Shown here: positions 23,675 to 32,005 of the stretch, piece after piece
Layout of the letters: every line of letters starts with the position of its first letter
How positions within the stretch are numbered: position 1 is the stretch's first letter
Source of the DNA: Mangrovibacterium marinum
GTDB lineage: Bacteria; Bacteroidota; Bacteroidia; Bacteroidales; Prolixibacteraceae
Length of the DNA: 64,000 bases
NCBI RefSeq assembly: GCF_003046625.1
Contig: NZ_QAAD01000002.1
Span: 1 to 64,000 of the forward strand
Reading direction: 5' to 3'
Notes under the pieces: generated by a model
Seen by the model: only the letters and a program-made list of their open reading frames with translations
Told to the model about the DNA's origin: nothing
Databases searched by the model: none
Translations under genes and position numbers: made by a program

Positions 23675-25327
23675 TTAGTCCAACAGTTCGCGAGCTGTTT
23701 TTCGGGCGGTCTCCGAAGCATTGGCTCCACTCAGCATTTGCGCCAGCTCGTCAATCCGTTCATCAACGCCCAATTGCCGAATGGATGTATAGGTGCGGTC
23801 TGCTTCGTCATATTTATAAACCTTAAAGTGATGTTCGCCCTTGCCGGCGATCTGCGGCAGATGGGTAATGTTGATGATTTGCACATCGGTTGACATTTCC
23901 TTCAGAATTGCTCCCATCTTCAGAGCCACCTCGCCGGAGATTCCGGTGTCAATTTCGTCGAAAATAATTGTCGGCAGCGACTTACTACTGGCAACCAATG
24001 CCTTTAGAGCGAGCATTACCCGCGAAATTTCACCACCGGACGCAATCCGGGCGATGTCCTGAAGCGGCGCATTTTTATTGGCCGAAAAGGTGAAACTCAG
24101 ATCATCCGTTCCCCAGGGGCCGGGCTGTTTTAGGTCGTCGAATTTTAAGCGAAAGACGGCATTCTCCATGCCCAGTTTTTGGAGCCCCTGCTCCACCATC
24201 TGTGAAATTTTTGCAGCCACCGCCCGCCGACGCGTGCTCAACTCGGCGGCCTGTTCATCCACCCGGGCTTTCAACTCGTTCAACCGGCTGGCTGCCGCTT
24301 CTATTTCCTCATCAAAAGAGCCAATCTGGCTAATCTTCTGATCATATTCATCTTTCAGTTGCAACAACTCATCTACCGAGTCGACCCGGAATTTTTGCTG
24401 CAAGGTGTAAAGGGTATCCAGACGATCGGCAACAAACTGAATGCGAGCCGAATCGTGCTCCGTACTTTCGGCCACATCGGTACTATCTCCAACCAAATCT
24501 TTCAATTCAAGATAGCAGGATTCGAGCCGTTCGGTTAGCTCGCTGGCTTTGGGCAACACATCCGCCAACTTAGCAAACTGACTGATATGTTCTTTTAAAC
24601 GAACCAACAAAGCCCCTTCGTCGCCATCCATATCGGTCGCAAACTGTCCAAAGGTTGTTTTGATATCCTCGGCATGCTCCAGGGTTGCCTGCTCGGCTTC
24701 GAGTTCGTCCTGCTCGCCACTTTTTAAGCGGGCATCGTCCAGTTGCTGAAACTGAAACTGAAAATAATCCAGATCAGCTTTCGCCTTCCCGGCCTCTTCC
24801 TGTAAATTCTTTAAAAGTTGTGTTTGCTTTTGGCTGGCACGAAATGATTGACCGTATTCTTCTAAAAGCAGGCTGTTTTCGGCAACCAAGTCGACGAGGT
24901 TCATCTGAAAAGATTGATTCCCCAACTGCATGTTTTGATGCTGCGAGTGAATATCAATCAAACACACCGCCAGCTCTTGCAGTACCTTCAAGGTCACCGG
25001 CGTATCGTTAATAAAAGCACGCGATTTTCCCGCGGGGCTAATCTCGCGACGCAAGATCGTTTGGTCGTCGTAATCCAACTCCTCGCGCTCGAAAAAAGCC
25101 TGCAACCGGTAATCCTGAATATTGAAAATACTTTCAACCGTACATTTTCGCTCTTTATCCCGCAAGACGTTCAGATCGGCGCGTTGCCCCATAACAAGGC
25201 CCAGGGCTCCCAACACAATCGACTTCCCGGCACCGGTTTCCCCCGTAATAATATTGAAGCCCTTGAAAAACTGAATATGCAGTTCATCGATCAGGGCATA
25301 ATTGGAAATATGCAACTCTAAAAGCAC
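23675..25327 (-). CDS. recN: DNA repair protein RecN
   Basis: SMC-like ATPase that acts on DNA double-strand breaks. The 550-aa protein has the Walker A loop GETGAGKS (29-36), a long central coiled coil (about 155-370), the signature region LSFTFSANKNAPLQDIARIASGGEISRVML and the Walker B IIFDEIDTGISGEVALKMG. The length is normal. It is the last gene of a conserved Bacteroidota cluster and starts 12 bp after porD (DUF4835), so it is probably co-transcribed with porD and coaBC. Convergent with yqhD. Confidence 0.95.
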   Translation of the reverse strand: MLLELHISNYALIDELHIQFFKGFNIITGETGAGKSIVLGALGLVMGQRADLNVLRDKERKCTVESIFNIQDYRLQAFFEREELDYDDQTILRREISPAGKSRAFINDTPVTLKVLQELAVCLIDIHSQHQNMQLGNQSFQMNLVDLVAENSLLLEEYGQSFRASQKQTQLLKNLQEEAGKAKADLDYFQFQFQQLDDARLKSGEQDELEAEQATLEHAEDIKTTFGQFATDMDGDEGALLVRLKEHISQFAKLADVLPKASELTERLESCYLELKDLVGDSTDVAESTEHDSARIQFVADRLDTLYTLQQKFRVDSVDELLQLKDEYDQKISQIGSFDEEIEAAASRLNELKARVDEQAAELSTRRRAVAAKISQMVEQGLQKLGMENAVFRLKFDDLKQPGPWGTDDLSFTFSANKNAPLQDIARIASGGEISRVMLALKALVASSKSLPTIIFDEIDTGISGEVALKMGAILKEMSTDVQIINITHLPQIAGKGEHHFKVYKYDEADRTYTSIRQLGVDERIDELAQMLSGANASETARKTARELLD

Positions 25328-25339
25328 CTGTGATTCTTT

Positions 25340-26263
25340 TTATTCGTTATCTAAATTGAAGGTATTGTCCTGCTTAATTTTCTCGTATTTCGACCCGTTC
25401 GACGGATCAATCTCATTCAATATCGACAATACGCGATCCTTTTCGGAGGTATAGGAACCCGAGAAGATGTTTACAAGTTCATCGGCTTTGGCATCAAAAA
25501 ATATGGGAAACAGGTAGATATTGGGTCTGTTTCGATACACGCGCTGCAACAACCGCAGCGACTCGGCAATTTCCGAGCGTCCATCTTCCAGCTTGTCGCT
25601 CATCAGATCGAGCCCCAGCCGATGGTAGCGGTAAATACATTGTCGAAAGCCGGAGTACGAGCGATTTAGCAAGTTCTCGGCCAGCCAATAGCGATTTCGT
25701 TCACTCTCGTAAGCTTTCCAGCCGGCATAAATCGAACTTTGCGAATTGTTGACAATCTGCTGCGCTTTCTGGAAATACTCGGTTCCTCCTTCCGGGGCAA
25801 ACGAATCGTAATCCATACCAATAATAATATAGGCGTAGAAGGCCATAATATTGGTCAGGTTATCCCTGTTGGAGGTGATGTTGAAATCCATCGGCTGAAA
25901 CTCTTCGTAACGCACGCGGAACTCCTTATCCTTAATATTGAGTAAGGTTGTTTCGTAGGTGGAATTGAAGACGGGGCGGCGCAGCTGTACGGTCATCGAG
26001 CCTTTGAACTCGTCGGACGAGATCATCTCGTCGAGCTGAATAAAAATGTTGCACTCAATACGTTCGTCGATATCGTAAACGTGATCGGTCCATTTTCGGT
26101 TGTTCATAAACTCGTACAAATCGGCCTGCATTGTACGGAAGACATTTCGATTGACTCCCTGAATTTTGGAAGCTGAAACACTCACATTACAACGCAATTC
26201 CTGCGCATGTACGGCGGAAAGCGCAAGTATAAAAACGACAAGCAGACTACTCAGTTTCTTCAT
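25340..26263 (-). CDS. porD: DUF4835 protein, PorD-like (type IX secretion associated)
   Basis: 307 aa with a signal peptide (MKKLSSLLVVFILALSAVHAQ). It starts ELRCNVSVSASKIQGVNRNVFRTMQ, the DUF4835 signature, and retains the later motif NIMAFYAYIIIGMDYDSFAPEGG. DUF4835 proteins are annotated as PorD, linked to type IX secretion in Bacteroidota; the mechanism is not established. The position between coaBC and recN is conserved in the phylum and supports the assignment. Confidence 0.85.
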   Translation of the reverse strand: MKKLSSLLVVFILALSAVHAQELRCNVSVSASKIQGVNRNVFRTMQADLYEFMNNRKWTDHVYDIDERIECNIFIQLDEMISSDEFKGSMTVQLRRPVFNSTYETTLLNIKDKEFRVRYEEFQPMDFNITSNRDNLTNIMAFYAYIIIGMDYDSFAPEGGTEYFQKAQQIVNNSQSSIYAGWKAYESERNRYWLAENLLNRSYSGFRQCIYRYHRLGLDLMSDKLEDGRSEIAESLRLLQRVYRNRPNIYLFPIFFDAKADELVNIFSGSYTSEKDRVLSILNEIDPSNGSKYEKIKQDNTFNLDNE

Positions 26264-26322
26264 AGCAGTTCGTTAGGGCGATGAAGTAAAATTAAGATAA
26301 AAATCCGGAAGTCGTACGGTAA

Positions 26323-27522
26323 TTAAAAACAGCTTGCCAGCTGATCGACAATATCGCAGGCTACTTCCGTCTTCATCTTTAACTGAAAATCAATCGCTTT
26401 ATTGTCTTTTGTTAAGATGGAAATTTTGTTGGTATCCACGCCAAAACCGGCACCTTTATCCTGTAAGGAATTCAAGACGATGAAGTCCAGATTTTTGCGT
26501 TTCATTTTCTTAAGTGCATTGGCCTGCTCGTCGCGGGTTTCGAGCGCAAAACCAACCAATACCTGCCCTTCCTTTTTCATTTGGCCCAGGCAGGCGGCAA
26601 TGTCATCATTGGCCTCCAGCTCAATGGTCATGTCGGAATTTTGTCGTTTGATTTTTTCTGTTGCCGGAAATTTGGGCCGGTAGTCCGCTACGGCGGCGCA
26701 CATCACCGCGCCATCGGTTTGAGGAAATATTTCCAGCGCGGCTTGTTTCATTTCCTCTGCCGACACTACATCAATCCGCTCAATATTGGGATGTTGAACT
26801 TGCAGGCTTACCGGTCCGCAAACCAGGCTCACACGGGCTCCCTGCTGTGCCAGCTCCTCTGCCAGCGCAAAGCCCATCTTGCCCGATGAAAAATTGCCGA
26901 TGAAACGCACCGGGTCGATCTTCTCATAAGTAGGTCCGGCCGTTACCAGGAAGTGCTTATTCAGAAGCTTTTTTTTTTCGTCGAAGTAAGCGACAACCTC
27001 TTCAACAATCTTTTCGGGCTCCTGCATCCGGCCTTTACCATGCAGGCCACTGGCCAACTCTCCTTCGCCAGGCTCCAGGATGATATTCCCGAACGACTTC
27101 AAGGTCTCCAGATTGTTCAATGTTGAAGGATGCTGAAACATATCCAGGTCCATGGCAGGTGCAATCATTACCGGGCATTTAGCCGACATATAAGTTGTCA
27201 CCAACAGGTTATCGGCAATTCCGGTGACGAATTTCCCCATCGTGGCAGCCGTTATCGGGGCTATCAACATCAAGTCGGCCCACATTCCCATATCGACATG
27301 CGAGTGCCAGGTACCATCGTTTGCGGCAAAAAATTCAGAGGCAACCGGTCTGGTCGACAAAGCACTCATCGTAACGGGGGTAATAAACTCTTTGGCTGCT
27401 GGGGTCATCACCACCTGCACTTCGGCGCCTTCTTTCACCAGTAACCTTAAAAGATAAGCCGCCTTGTAGGCAGCTATACTTCCGGTTACACCTAAAATGA
27501 TATGTTTTCCTTGAAGCCTCAT
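26323..27522 (-). CDS. coaBC: Bifunctional phosphopantothenoylcysteine synthetase/decarboxylase
   Basis: Carries out two steps of coenzyme A synthesis: coupling of phosphopantothenate with cysteine, then decarboxylation. The 399-aa protein begins with the flavoprotein decarboxylase (LGVTGSIAAYKAAYLLRLL, ATMGKFVTGIADNLL, CPVMIAPAMDLDM; the active-site H is in WHSHVDMG). The C-terminal ligase begins near residue 193 (FLVTAGPTYEKIDPVRFIGN and SSGKMGFALAEE). Full length. It follows rpoZ after a 174-bp gap and precedes porD; the cluster order is typical of Bacteroidota. Confidence 0.95.
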   Translation of the reverse strand: MRLQGKHIILGVTGSIAAYKAAYLLRLLVKEGAEVQVVMTPAAKEFITPVTMSALSTRPVASEFFAANDGTWHSHVDMGMWADLMLIAPITAATMGKFVTGIADNLLVTTYMSAKCPVMIAPAMDLDMFQHPSTLNNLETLKSFGNIILEPGEGELASGLHGKGRMQEPEKIVEEVVAYFDEKKKLLNKHFLVTAGPTYEKIDPVRFIGNFSSGKMGFALAEELAQQGARVSLVCGPVSLQVQHPNIERIDVVSAEEMKQAALEIFPQTDGAVMCAAVADYRPKFPATEKIKRQNSDMTIELEANDDIAACLGQMKKEGQVLVGFALETRDEQANALKKMKRKNLDFIVLNSLQDKGAGFGVDTNKISILTKDNKAIDFQLKMKTEVACDIVDQLASCF

Positions 27523-27696
27523 AAAGGCTGTATTTTTTGTTTGACGATTATTTGCTTCTTTCTTATTAACGTCCTGCTCAGCCGTTCCTTCTTATCATTC
27601 AATCGTGATTGCGAAATCTAAGCTTCAACAATGACAACAAATGATAATTCAGTGGCCTTCAGACGCGACAAGAAAACAGAAGCTTTCAATCTGAAA

Positions 27697-28032
27697 TTAT
27701 AATCCTTTGCGGTTTTCTTTAGCAGGGTTACGGTGATAAATCTGCTTTTGTTTATATTCTTCGCAAGCAATCAAAGTAGGCTTAGGCAAACGCTCGTAGT
27801 ACTTTGAAATTTCAATTTGCTCACGGTTTTCAAAAACTTCTTCCAGATTATCAGAGTACGAAGCAAATTCCTGCAATTTTTGGCTCAGTTCTTCCTTCAT
27901 TTCCGAAGAAATTTGGTTGGCACGTTTGGCAAGAATCATAACAGTCTCATAAACATTGCCTGTTTGTGATTCCAACTGCGTTAAATCTCGTGGAACTGTA
28001 GTGCTTTCAGCTTTGATCTTTTTGAAATCCAT
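27697..28032 (-). CDS. rpoZ: RNA polymerase omega subunit (Bacteroidota type)
   Basis: 111 aa, beginning MDFKKIKAESTTVPRDL, with NVYETVMILAKRANQISSEMKEELSQKL, the conserved omega/Rpb6 helix. It helps assemble the core polymerase. The protein is longer than the E. coli omega, as usual in this phylum. It starts 9 bp after bamD, so the two share a transcript. Confidence 0.88.
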   Translation of the reverse strand: MDFKKIKAESTTVPRDLTQLESQTGNVYETVMILAKRANQISSEMKEELSQKLQEFASYSDNLEEVFENREQIEISKYYERLPKPTLIACEEYKQKQIYHRNPAKENRKGL

Positions 28033-28041
28033 ATTCTAATA

Positions 28042-28857
28042 TTAATTAATATCTTCTTCGTAATGTAATAAGTTGGCCAGCGTTTTGTAGAACTTTTCAG
28101 CCTCTTTTCGGTGGTCACTACCGGGGTATTCGTCGACAAAGGTAAAATATTCATCCAAAGCATCGCTTAAACGAAGCTCCTTTTTTTCCTCTACCGATCT
28201 GGTTGCCAGATAATACTTCGCCCGCAGCAACATAAACATCAGCTCTTCGCGATACTTGGTATCCGGAAAATCTTTCAGCGAATTGGTCAAGGCAACAGTT
28301 GCAGCCTTGTAGTTTTCCAGGTCGTAATACAGTTTACCGGTCAGATAGGATTTGAAAACAAGCTTATCGCGCAATTCAATAATCAGGCGGTTGGCCTCTT
28401 CAACCTTATCGCTGTGCGGATACAGGTTAATAAATAATTGCAGGGCATCAATGGCCTGTTGCGACACTTGCTGATCGAGCCGCGGATTGGGGGATTGCTG
28501 GTAAAAACAATAGCCCACCATATATTGCGATTCTTCGGCGTATTTACTTTTCGGGAACTCGTTCAGCAAGGTCCGGAACCAGTGTCCGGCCATCATGTAA
28601 TCTTGCATGCCCAGGAAACTTTTGGCATAATAATAATAGACCTCATCAGCCCGGCTGGTTCCCCGATATATATTCACCAGCTCTTTCAATAAAGTTGACG
28701 AACGAACATACTCGCCGTCCTCGTAGTATTCAAGAGCCTTTTTGTATTTAAATTCGTAATCAGTACTTTTTACGATCTTGTTAAAATCGCCACAAGCCGT
28801 TGTTAACAGCAGTAACATCAGACTTATGAATCCGTATTTCTTCAGACTTTTTAGCAT
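28042..28857 (-). CDS. bamD: Outer-membrane assembly lipoprotein BamD
   Basis: Component of the BAM complex that inserts beta-barrel proteins. The 271-aa protein has a lipoprotein signal (LMLLLLTTACG, cysteine about residue 22) and BamD-type TPRs: YKKALEYYEDGEYVRSSTLL, DEVYYYYAKSFLGMQDY, FPKSKYAEESQYMVGYC and YPHSDKVEEA. It leads the bamD-rpoZ-coaBC-porD-recN cluster. A -7 box TATCTTTG ends only six bases before the ATG, so the transcript would be leaderless or nearly so, unless an unseen upstream promoter is used. Confidence 0.92.
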   Translation of the reverse strand: MLKSLKKYGFISLMLLLLTTACGDFNKIVKSTDYEFKYKKALEYYEDGEYVRSSTLLKELVNIYRGTSRADEVYYYYAKSFLGMQDYMMAGHWFRTLLNEFPKSKYAEESQYMVGYCFYQQSPNPRLDQQVSQQAIDALQLFINLYPHSDKVEEANRLIIELRDKLVFKSYLTGKLYYDLENYKAATVALTNSLKDFPDTKYREELMFMLLRAKYYLATRSVEEKKELRLSDALDEYFTFVDEYPGSDHRKEAEKFYKTLANLLHYEEDIN

Positions 28858-28862
28858 GGCGG

Positions 28863-28870
28863 CAAAGATA
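28863..28870 (-). promoter_or_regulatory. -7 box abutting the bamD start codon
   Basis: TATCTTTG (minus strand 28870-28863) followed by CCGCC and the ATG. Expected transcription start falls at or within a few bases of the start codon. Confidence 0.55.
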
Positions 28871-28946
28871 CATTTTTATTAAAAATTGAACGCTAAAATA
28901 GAGAAGAAAACTCTTTAAACGGAAAGCTTTAGTATAATTTAACAGA

Positions 28947-28977
28947 TTTGGAGAGTGATTAAAAAAAATTACTTTTG
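28947..28977 (+). promoter_or_regulatory. Promoter of the KBL/SPT-family gene
   Basis: TTTG (28947-28950), 19-base spacer, TACTTTTG (28970-28977): a very good -33/-7 pair. It places the transcription start near 28984 and supports the GTG start at 29005. Confidence 0.75.
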
Positions 28978-29004
28978 TACCGTTTAATTTTAAAGCAAAT
29001 AGAA

Positions 29005-30255
29005 GTGGATATTTTTGATAAGTTTACATCTAACAAAGGAAATATCGGCCAGTATATGAAGCGGGCTCATGGCTATTTCGCATTCCCCAAGCTGGAAGGT
29101 GAAATCGGACCTCGCATGAAATTTCAGGGTAAAGAAGTACTGACCTGGAGTTTAAACAACTATATCGGTTTAGCGAACCATCCTGAAGTTCGCGAAGCAG
29201 ACGCCAAGGCAGCTGCTGAGTGGGGACTAGCTTACCCAATGGGAGCACGCATGATGTCGGGGCAAACCAACTATCACGAACAGTTGGAGCACGACCTGGC
29301 GGCTTTCGTAAATAAAGAAGATGCCTTCCTGTTAAACTTCGGCTACCAGGGGATGCTCTCGATTATCGATGCGGTATGTGGCCGTAACGATGTGATCGTA
29401 TACGATAGCGAAGCTCACGCTTGTATTCTGGATGGTGTTCGTTTGCACATGGGTAAACGTTATGTATTCCCGCACAACGATATTGAAAACCTCAAAAAAC
29501 AACTGGAGCGTGCTACCAAATTAGCCGAAAAACAAGGTGGTGGTATTTTAGTTATCACCGAAGGTGTTTTCGGTATGTCGGGCGACCTTGGAAAATTGGA
29601 CGAGATTGCCGCACTGAAAAAAGACTTCAACTTCCGCCTGTTGGTTGACGATGCTCACGGATTTGGAACAATGGGTGCTACCGGCGCCGGTTCTGCCGAA
29701 CATTTCCACGTTCAGGACGAAGTAGATATCTTATTCTGCACTTTCGCCAAATCAATGGCTTCAATCGGTGCTTTTGTTGCAGCTAAACGCGATGTGGTAA
29801 ACTACCTTCGCTACAATATGCGTTCGCAAACATTTGCCAAATCATTACCAATGCCTTTGGTTATCGGAGCTCAAAAACGCCTGGAATTGTTAAAAAACAA
29901 ACCTGAGCTGCGCGAGAAACTATGGACAATCGTTGATGCCCTTCAATCGGGATTGAAAGCTGAAGGTTTCGACCTGGGCCGCACCAACACGCCGGTAACT
30001 CCGGTTTACATGAAAGGTGGCGTTGTTGAAGCAACCAACGTTGTTGTTGACCTGCGCGAAAATTACCAGATTTTCTGTTCGGTTGTTGTTTATCCGGTTA
30101 TCCCGAAAGGTGAAATCATCCTTCGTTTGATCCCGACAGCAACACACAGCCTGGAAGATGTTGCATACACCATTAAAGCTTTTGCTGAAGTACGCGACAA
30201 ATTAGCTGCCGGCGAATATAGCGGCGAAGAGATTCAGGCTATGGGACACCTGTAG
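29005..30255 (+). CDS. PLP-dependent alpha-oxoamine synthase family enzyme (KBL/SPT-like)
   Basis: Condenses an amino acid with an acyl-CoA, as in 8-amino-7-oxononanoate synthase, glycine C-acetyltransferase or serine palmitoyltransferase. The 416-aa protein shows the family motifs ARMMSGQTNYHEQLEHDLA, YDSEAHACILDG, EGVFGMSGDLGKL, LLVDDAHGFGTMG and the PLP-lysine region FCTFAKSMASIGAF (lysine in FAKS). GTG start at 29005 is chosen because a strong promoter sits at 28947-28977. It is a single gene with its own terminator and has no biotin neighbours, so a sphingolipid or other lipid role is plausible; substrate is inferred. Confidence 0.85.
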   Translation: MDIFDKFTSNKGNIGQYMKRAHGYFAFPKLEGEIGPRMKFQGKEVLTWSLNNYIGLANHPEVREADAKAAAEWGLAYPMGARMMSGQTNYHEQLEHDLAAFVNKEDAFLLNFGYQGMLSIIDAVCGRNDVIVYDSEAHACILDGVRLHMGKRYVFPHNDIENLKKQLERATKLAEKQGGGILVITEGVFGMSGDLGKLDEIAALKKDFNFRLLVDDAHGFGTMGATGAGSAEHFHVQDEVDILFCTFAKSMASIGAFVAAKRDVVNYLRYNMRSQTFAKSLPMPLVIGAQKRLELLKNKPELREKLWTIVDALQSGLKAEGFDLGRTNTPVTPVYMKGGVVEATNVVVDLRENYQIFCSVVVYPVIPKGEIILRLIPTATHSLEDVAYTIKAFAEVRDKLAAGEYSGEEIQAMGHL

Positions 30256-30282
30256 TTCGAAAATCACGTTTACAACACAATA

Positions 30283-30324
30283 AAAAAATCCCCTCGGAGC
30301 AAATTCCGAGGGGATTTTTTGTTT
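30283..30324. terminator. Bidirectional intrinsic terminator
   Basis: AAAAAAATCCCCTCGGAG, short loop, then CCGAGGGGATTTTTTG: long GC-rich stem with A and T tracts on both sides, between the convergent KBL/SPT-like and trxB genes. Confidence 0.9.
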
Positions 30325-30339
30325 TATCAGCAAGGCGGC

Positions 30340-31338
30340 TTAGGCGTTTTTTTCGGACAAATACCGCTCGGCATCAATAGCAGCCATACAGCCCGAGCCG
30401 GCCGCAGTAACCGCCTGCCGGTAGTGCGAATCCTGTACATCGCCACAGGCAAATACACCAGCCACGTTGGTTTTCGAAGTTCCGGGAATTGTTTTAATGT
30501 ATCCAACCTCGTCGGTGTCCAAATATTCGGCTACAAAATCTGAATTGGGTTTATGGCCAATAGCCAAGAAGAAACCATCGATTTTGATTTTCACCTCTTC
30601 CTCTCCTTCTTCTCCTTTATTCTTCACCAGCGTAGCTCCTTCAACCACACCATTACCAAATAACCCCTTGGTTTGGTGCTTCCACAGGATCTCCACATTG
30701 GCTGTATTTTGCACACGCTCGGCCATCACTTTGGAAGCACGGAGCTCATCGCGACGAACAATCATATAGACCTTATTGCACAAGCCGGCCAAATACATGG
30801 CCTCTTCAGCAGCCGTATCGCCACCACCAACAACAGCCACATCTTTTCCCCGATAAAAGAAACCATCGCAAGTTGCACAGGCCGAAACACCACTACCGGC
30901 ATATTTTTGCTCATCTTCGAGCCCCAGGTATTTGGCCGTTGCTCCGGTTGCCAAAATCACCGTCTCAGCCTCAATCAGCTTCTTATCATCAATCCAAACT
31001 TTGTGAATCTCCCCGGAGAAGTCAACCTTCGTAGCCAAGCCAAAGCGAATATCGGTTCCGAAGCGCTCAGCCTGCTTCTTCAAATCTTCCATCATAGCCG
31101 GCCCAGTGATACCTTCGGGATAACCGGGGAAATTCTCCACTTCGGTGGTTGTTGTCAACTGACCGCCGGGCTGCAAGCCTTCATACATTACGGGACTCAG
31201 ATTGGCACGTGCCGCATAAATTGCTGCCGTATATCCAGCCGGACCGGAGCCTACAATTAAACATCTTACCTTTTCAGCTCCTTCAGCAGGATTTGTATTT
31301 GATTTTTCACTTTCACTAAGATCTAATGACTTGAACAT
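30340..31338 (-). CDS. trxB: Thioredoxin-disulfide reductase
   Basis: NADPH:thioredoxin oxidoreductase. The 332-aa protein has the FAD-binding loop IVGSGPAGYTAAIYAA (28-43), the redox-active CATCDG (154-159), the NADPH-binding VVGGGDTAAEEAMYLA and the C-terminal FACGDVQDSHYRQA. About 20 N-terminal residues before the FAD loop are extra and poorly conserved. Preceded by its own promoter; convergent with the KBL/SPT-like gene. Confidence 0.95.
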   Translation of the reverse strand: MFKSLDLSESEKSNTNPAEGAEKVRCLIVGSGPAGYTAAIYAARANLSPVMYEGLQPGGQLTTTTEVENFPGYPEGITGPAMMEDLKKQAERFGTDIRFGLATKVDFSGEIHKVWIDDKKLIEAETVILATGATAKYLGLEDEQKYAGSGVSACATCDGFFYRGKDVAVVGGGDTAAEEAMYLAGLCNKVYMIVRRDELRASKVMAERVQNTANVEILWKHQTKGLFGNGVVEGATLVKNKGEEGEEEVKIKIDGFFLAIGHKPNSDFVAEYLDTDEVGYIKTIPGTSKTNVAGVFACGDVQDSHYRQAVTAAGSGCMAAIDAERYLSEKNA

Positions 31339-31364
31339 GTTTTACGCTTTAATAATTTTTCAGA

Positions 31365-31394
31365 CAAAAATACACTTAAGCTCGCTAATTTCAA
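31365..31394 (-). promoter_or_regulatory. trxB promoter
   Basis: Minus strand -7 box TATTTTTG (31372-31365) with a TTG about 19 bases upstream (near 31394-31392). Confidence 0.6.
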
Positions 31395-31472
31395 CATTCA
31401 GATCTTCAATAATATTGAATATCTCATAGATTTGGTTTATTTAAAATTCTTCTGATTTTAATTCATTTTTAT

Positions 31473-31503
31473 TTTGAAGTAAAGGATGGAATACTTACTT
31501 TCG
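31473..31503 (+). promoter_or_regulatory. Promoter of tRNA-Pro(GGG)
   Basis: TTTG (31473-31476), 19-base spacer and TACTTTCG (31496-31503), 19 bp before the tRNA. Confidence 0.65.
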
Positions 31504-31522
31504 CAGCACATTAATCAGAACA

Positions 31523-31596
31523 CGGGATGTAGCGCAGCCTGGTAGCGCACTCGTCTGGGGGGCGAGGGGTCGCAAGTTCAAATCTTGTCATCCCGA
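31523..31596 (+). tRNA. tRNA-Pro, anticodon GGG
   Basis: Acceptor stem CGGGATG/CATCCCG, D arm AGCGCAGCCTGGTAGCGC, anticodon arm CTCGT-CTGGGGG-GCGAG with GGG, T arm ending TTCAAATC and discriminator A. CCA is not encoded, as usual in Bacteroidota. The acceptor and D-stem bases are the same as in the inverted tRNA-Pro(CGG) at 44529-44601. Confidence 0.92.
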
Positions 31597-31609
31597 CAGA
31601 TTGAAAGAC

Positions 31610-31643
31610 AAAGAGTTACGAATTTATTTCGTAGCTCTTTTTT
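31610..31643 (+). terminator. Terminator of tRNA-Pro(GGG)
   Basis: AAAGAGTTACGAA, loop TTTAT, TTCGTAGCTCTTTTTT: stem with one mismatch and a T-run, starting 14 bp after the tRNA. Confidence 0.75.
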
Positions 31644-32005
31644 GTTTTCCTTGTCGCAGTTTTGTCGCGATATTCGTAAAACTAGATGCAAATAAATATT
31701 AACTCGGAACCTGTTAATGTGTGCTTTAAGAGCAGCTTTATTAATTATGCCGTCAGAGCAAGCACCCCTCACAAGCGCAAAAAGGAAATGATCTACTTGC
31801 CTTAAATCGGGTGGAATCTTCGTTAATGAAATCCAAATTTTTCCACAAACGTTATAAGCATCATATCAACCTAATCCTTGTTATTCCAGTAATTCACCGA
31901 AAACCTTAAACGATATCAGCCAATGCAAAAAGAACAGGAAGCAATTTCGAACTATCAAAAATGATTCAATTTCAAGTATAATAGGCTTTCAGTTTTCTCT
32001 CATAT
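31644..32005. other. Gene-poor gap after tRNA-Pro with a possible 39-aa ORF
   Basis: A plus-strand frame at 31686-31805 starts MQININSEPVNVCFKSSF and ends after HKRKKEMIYLP. Its position next to a tRNA is where an integrase N-terminus could be, but the match is too weak to call. Nothing else is seen. Confidence 0.25.

Noticed and set aside
31686-31805. 39-aa frame next to tRNA-Pro as an integrase N-terminus
   Set aside because: The residues do not show a recognisable integrase SAM-like domain and the frame closes quickly; kept only as a note in the gap.
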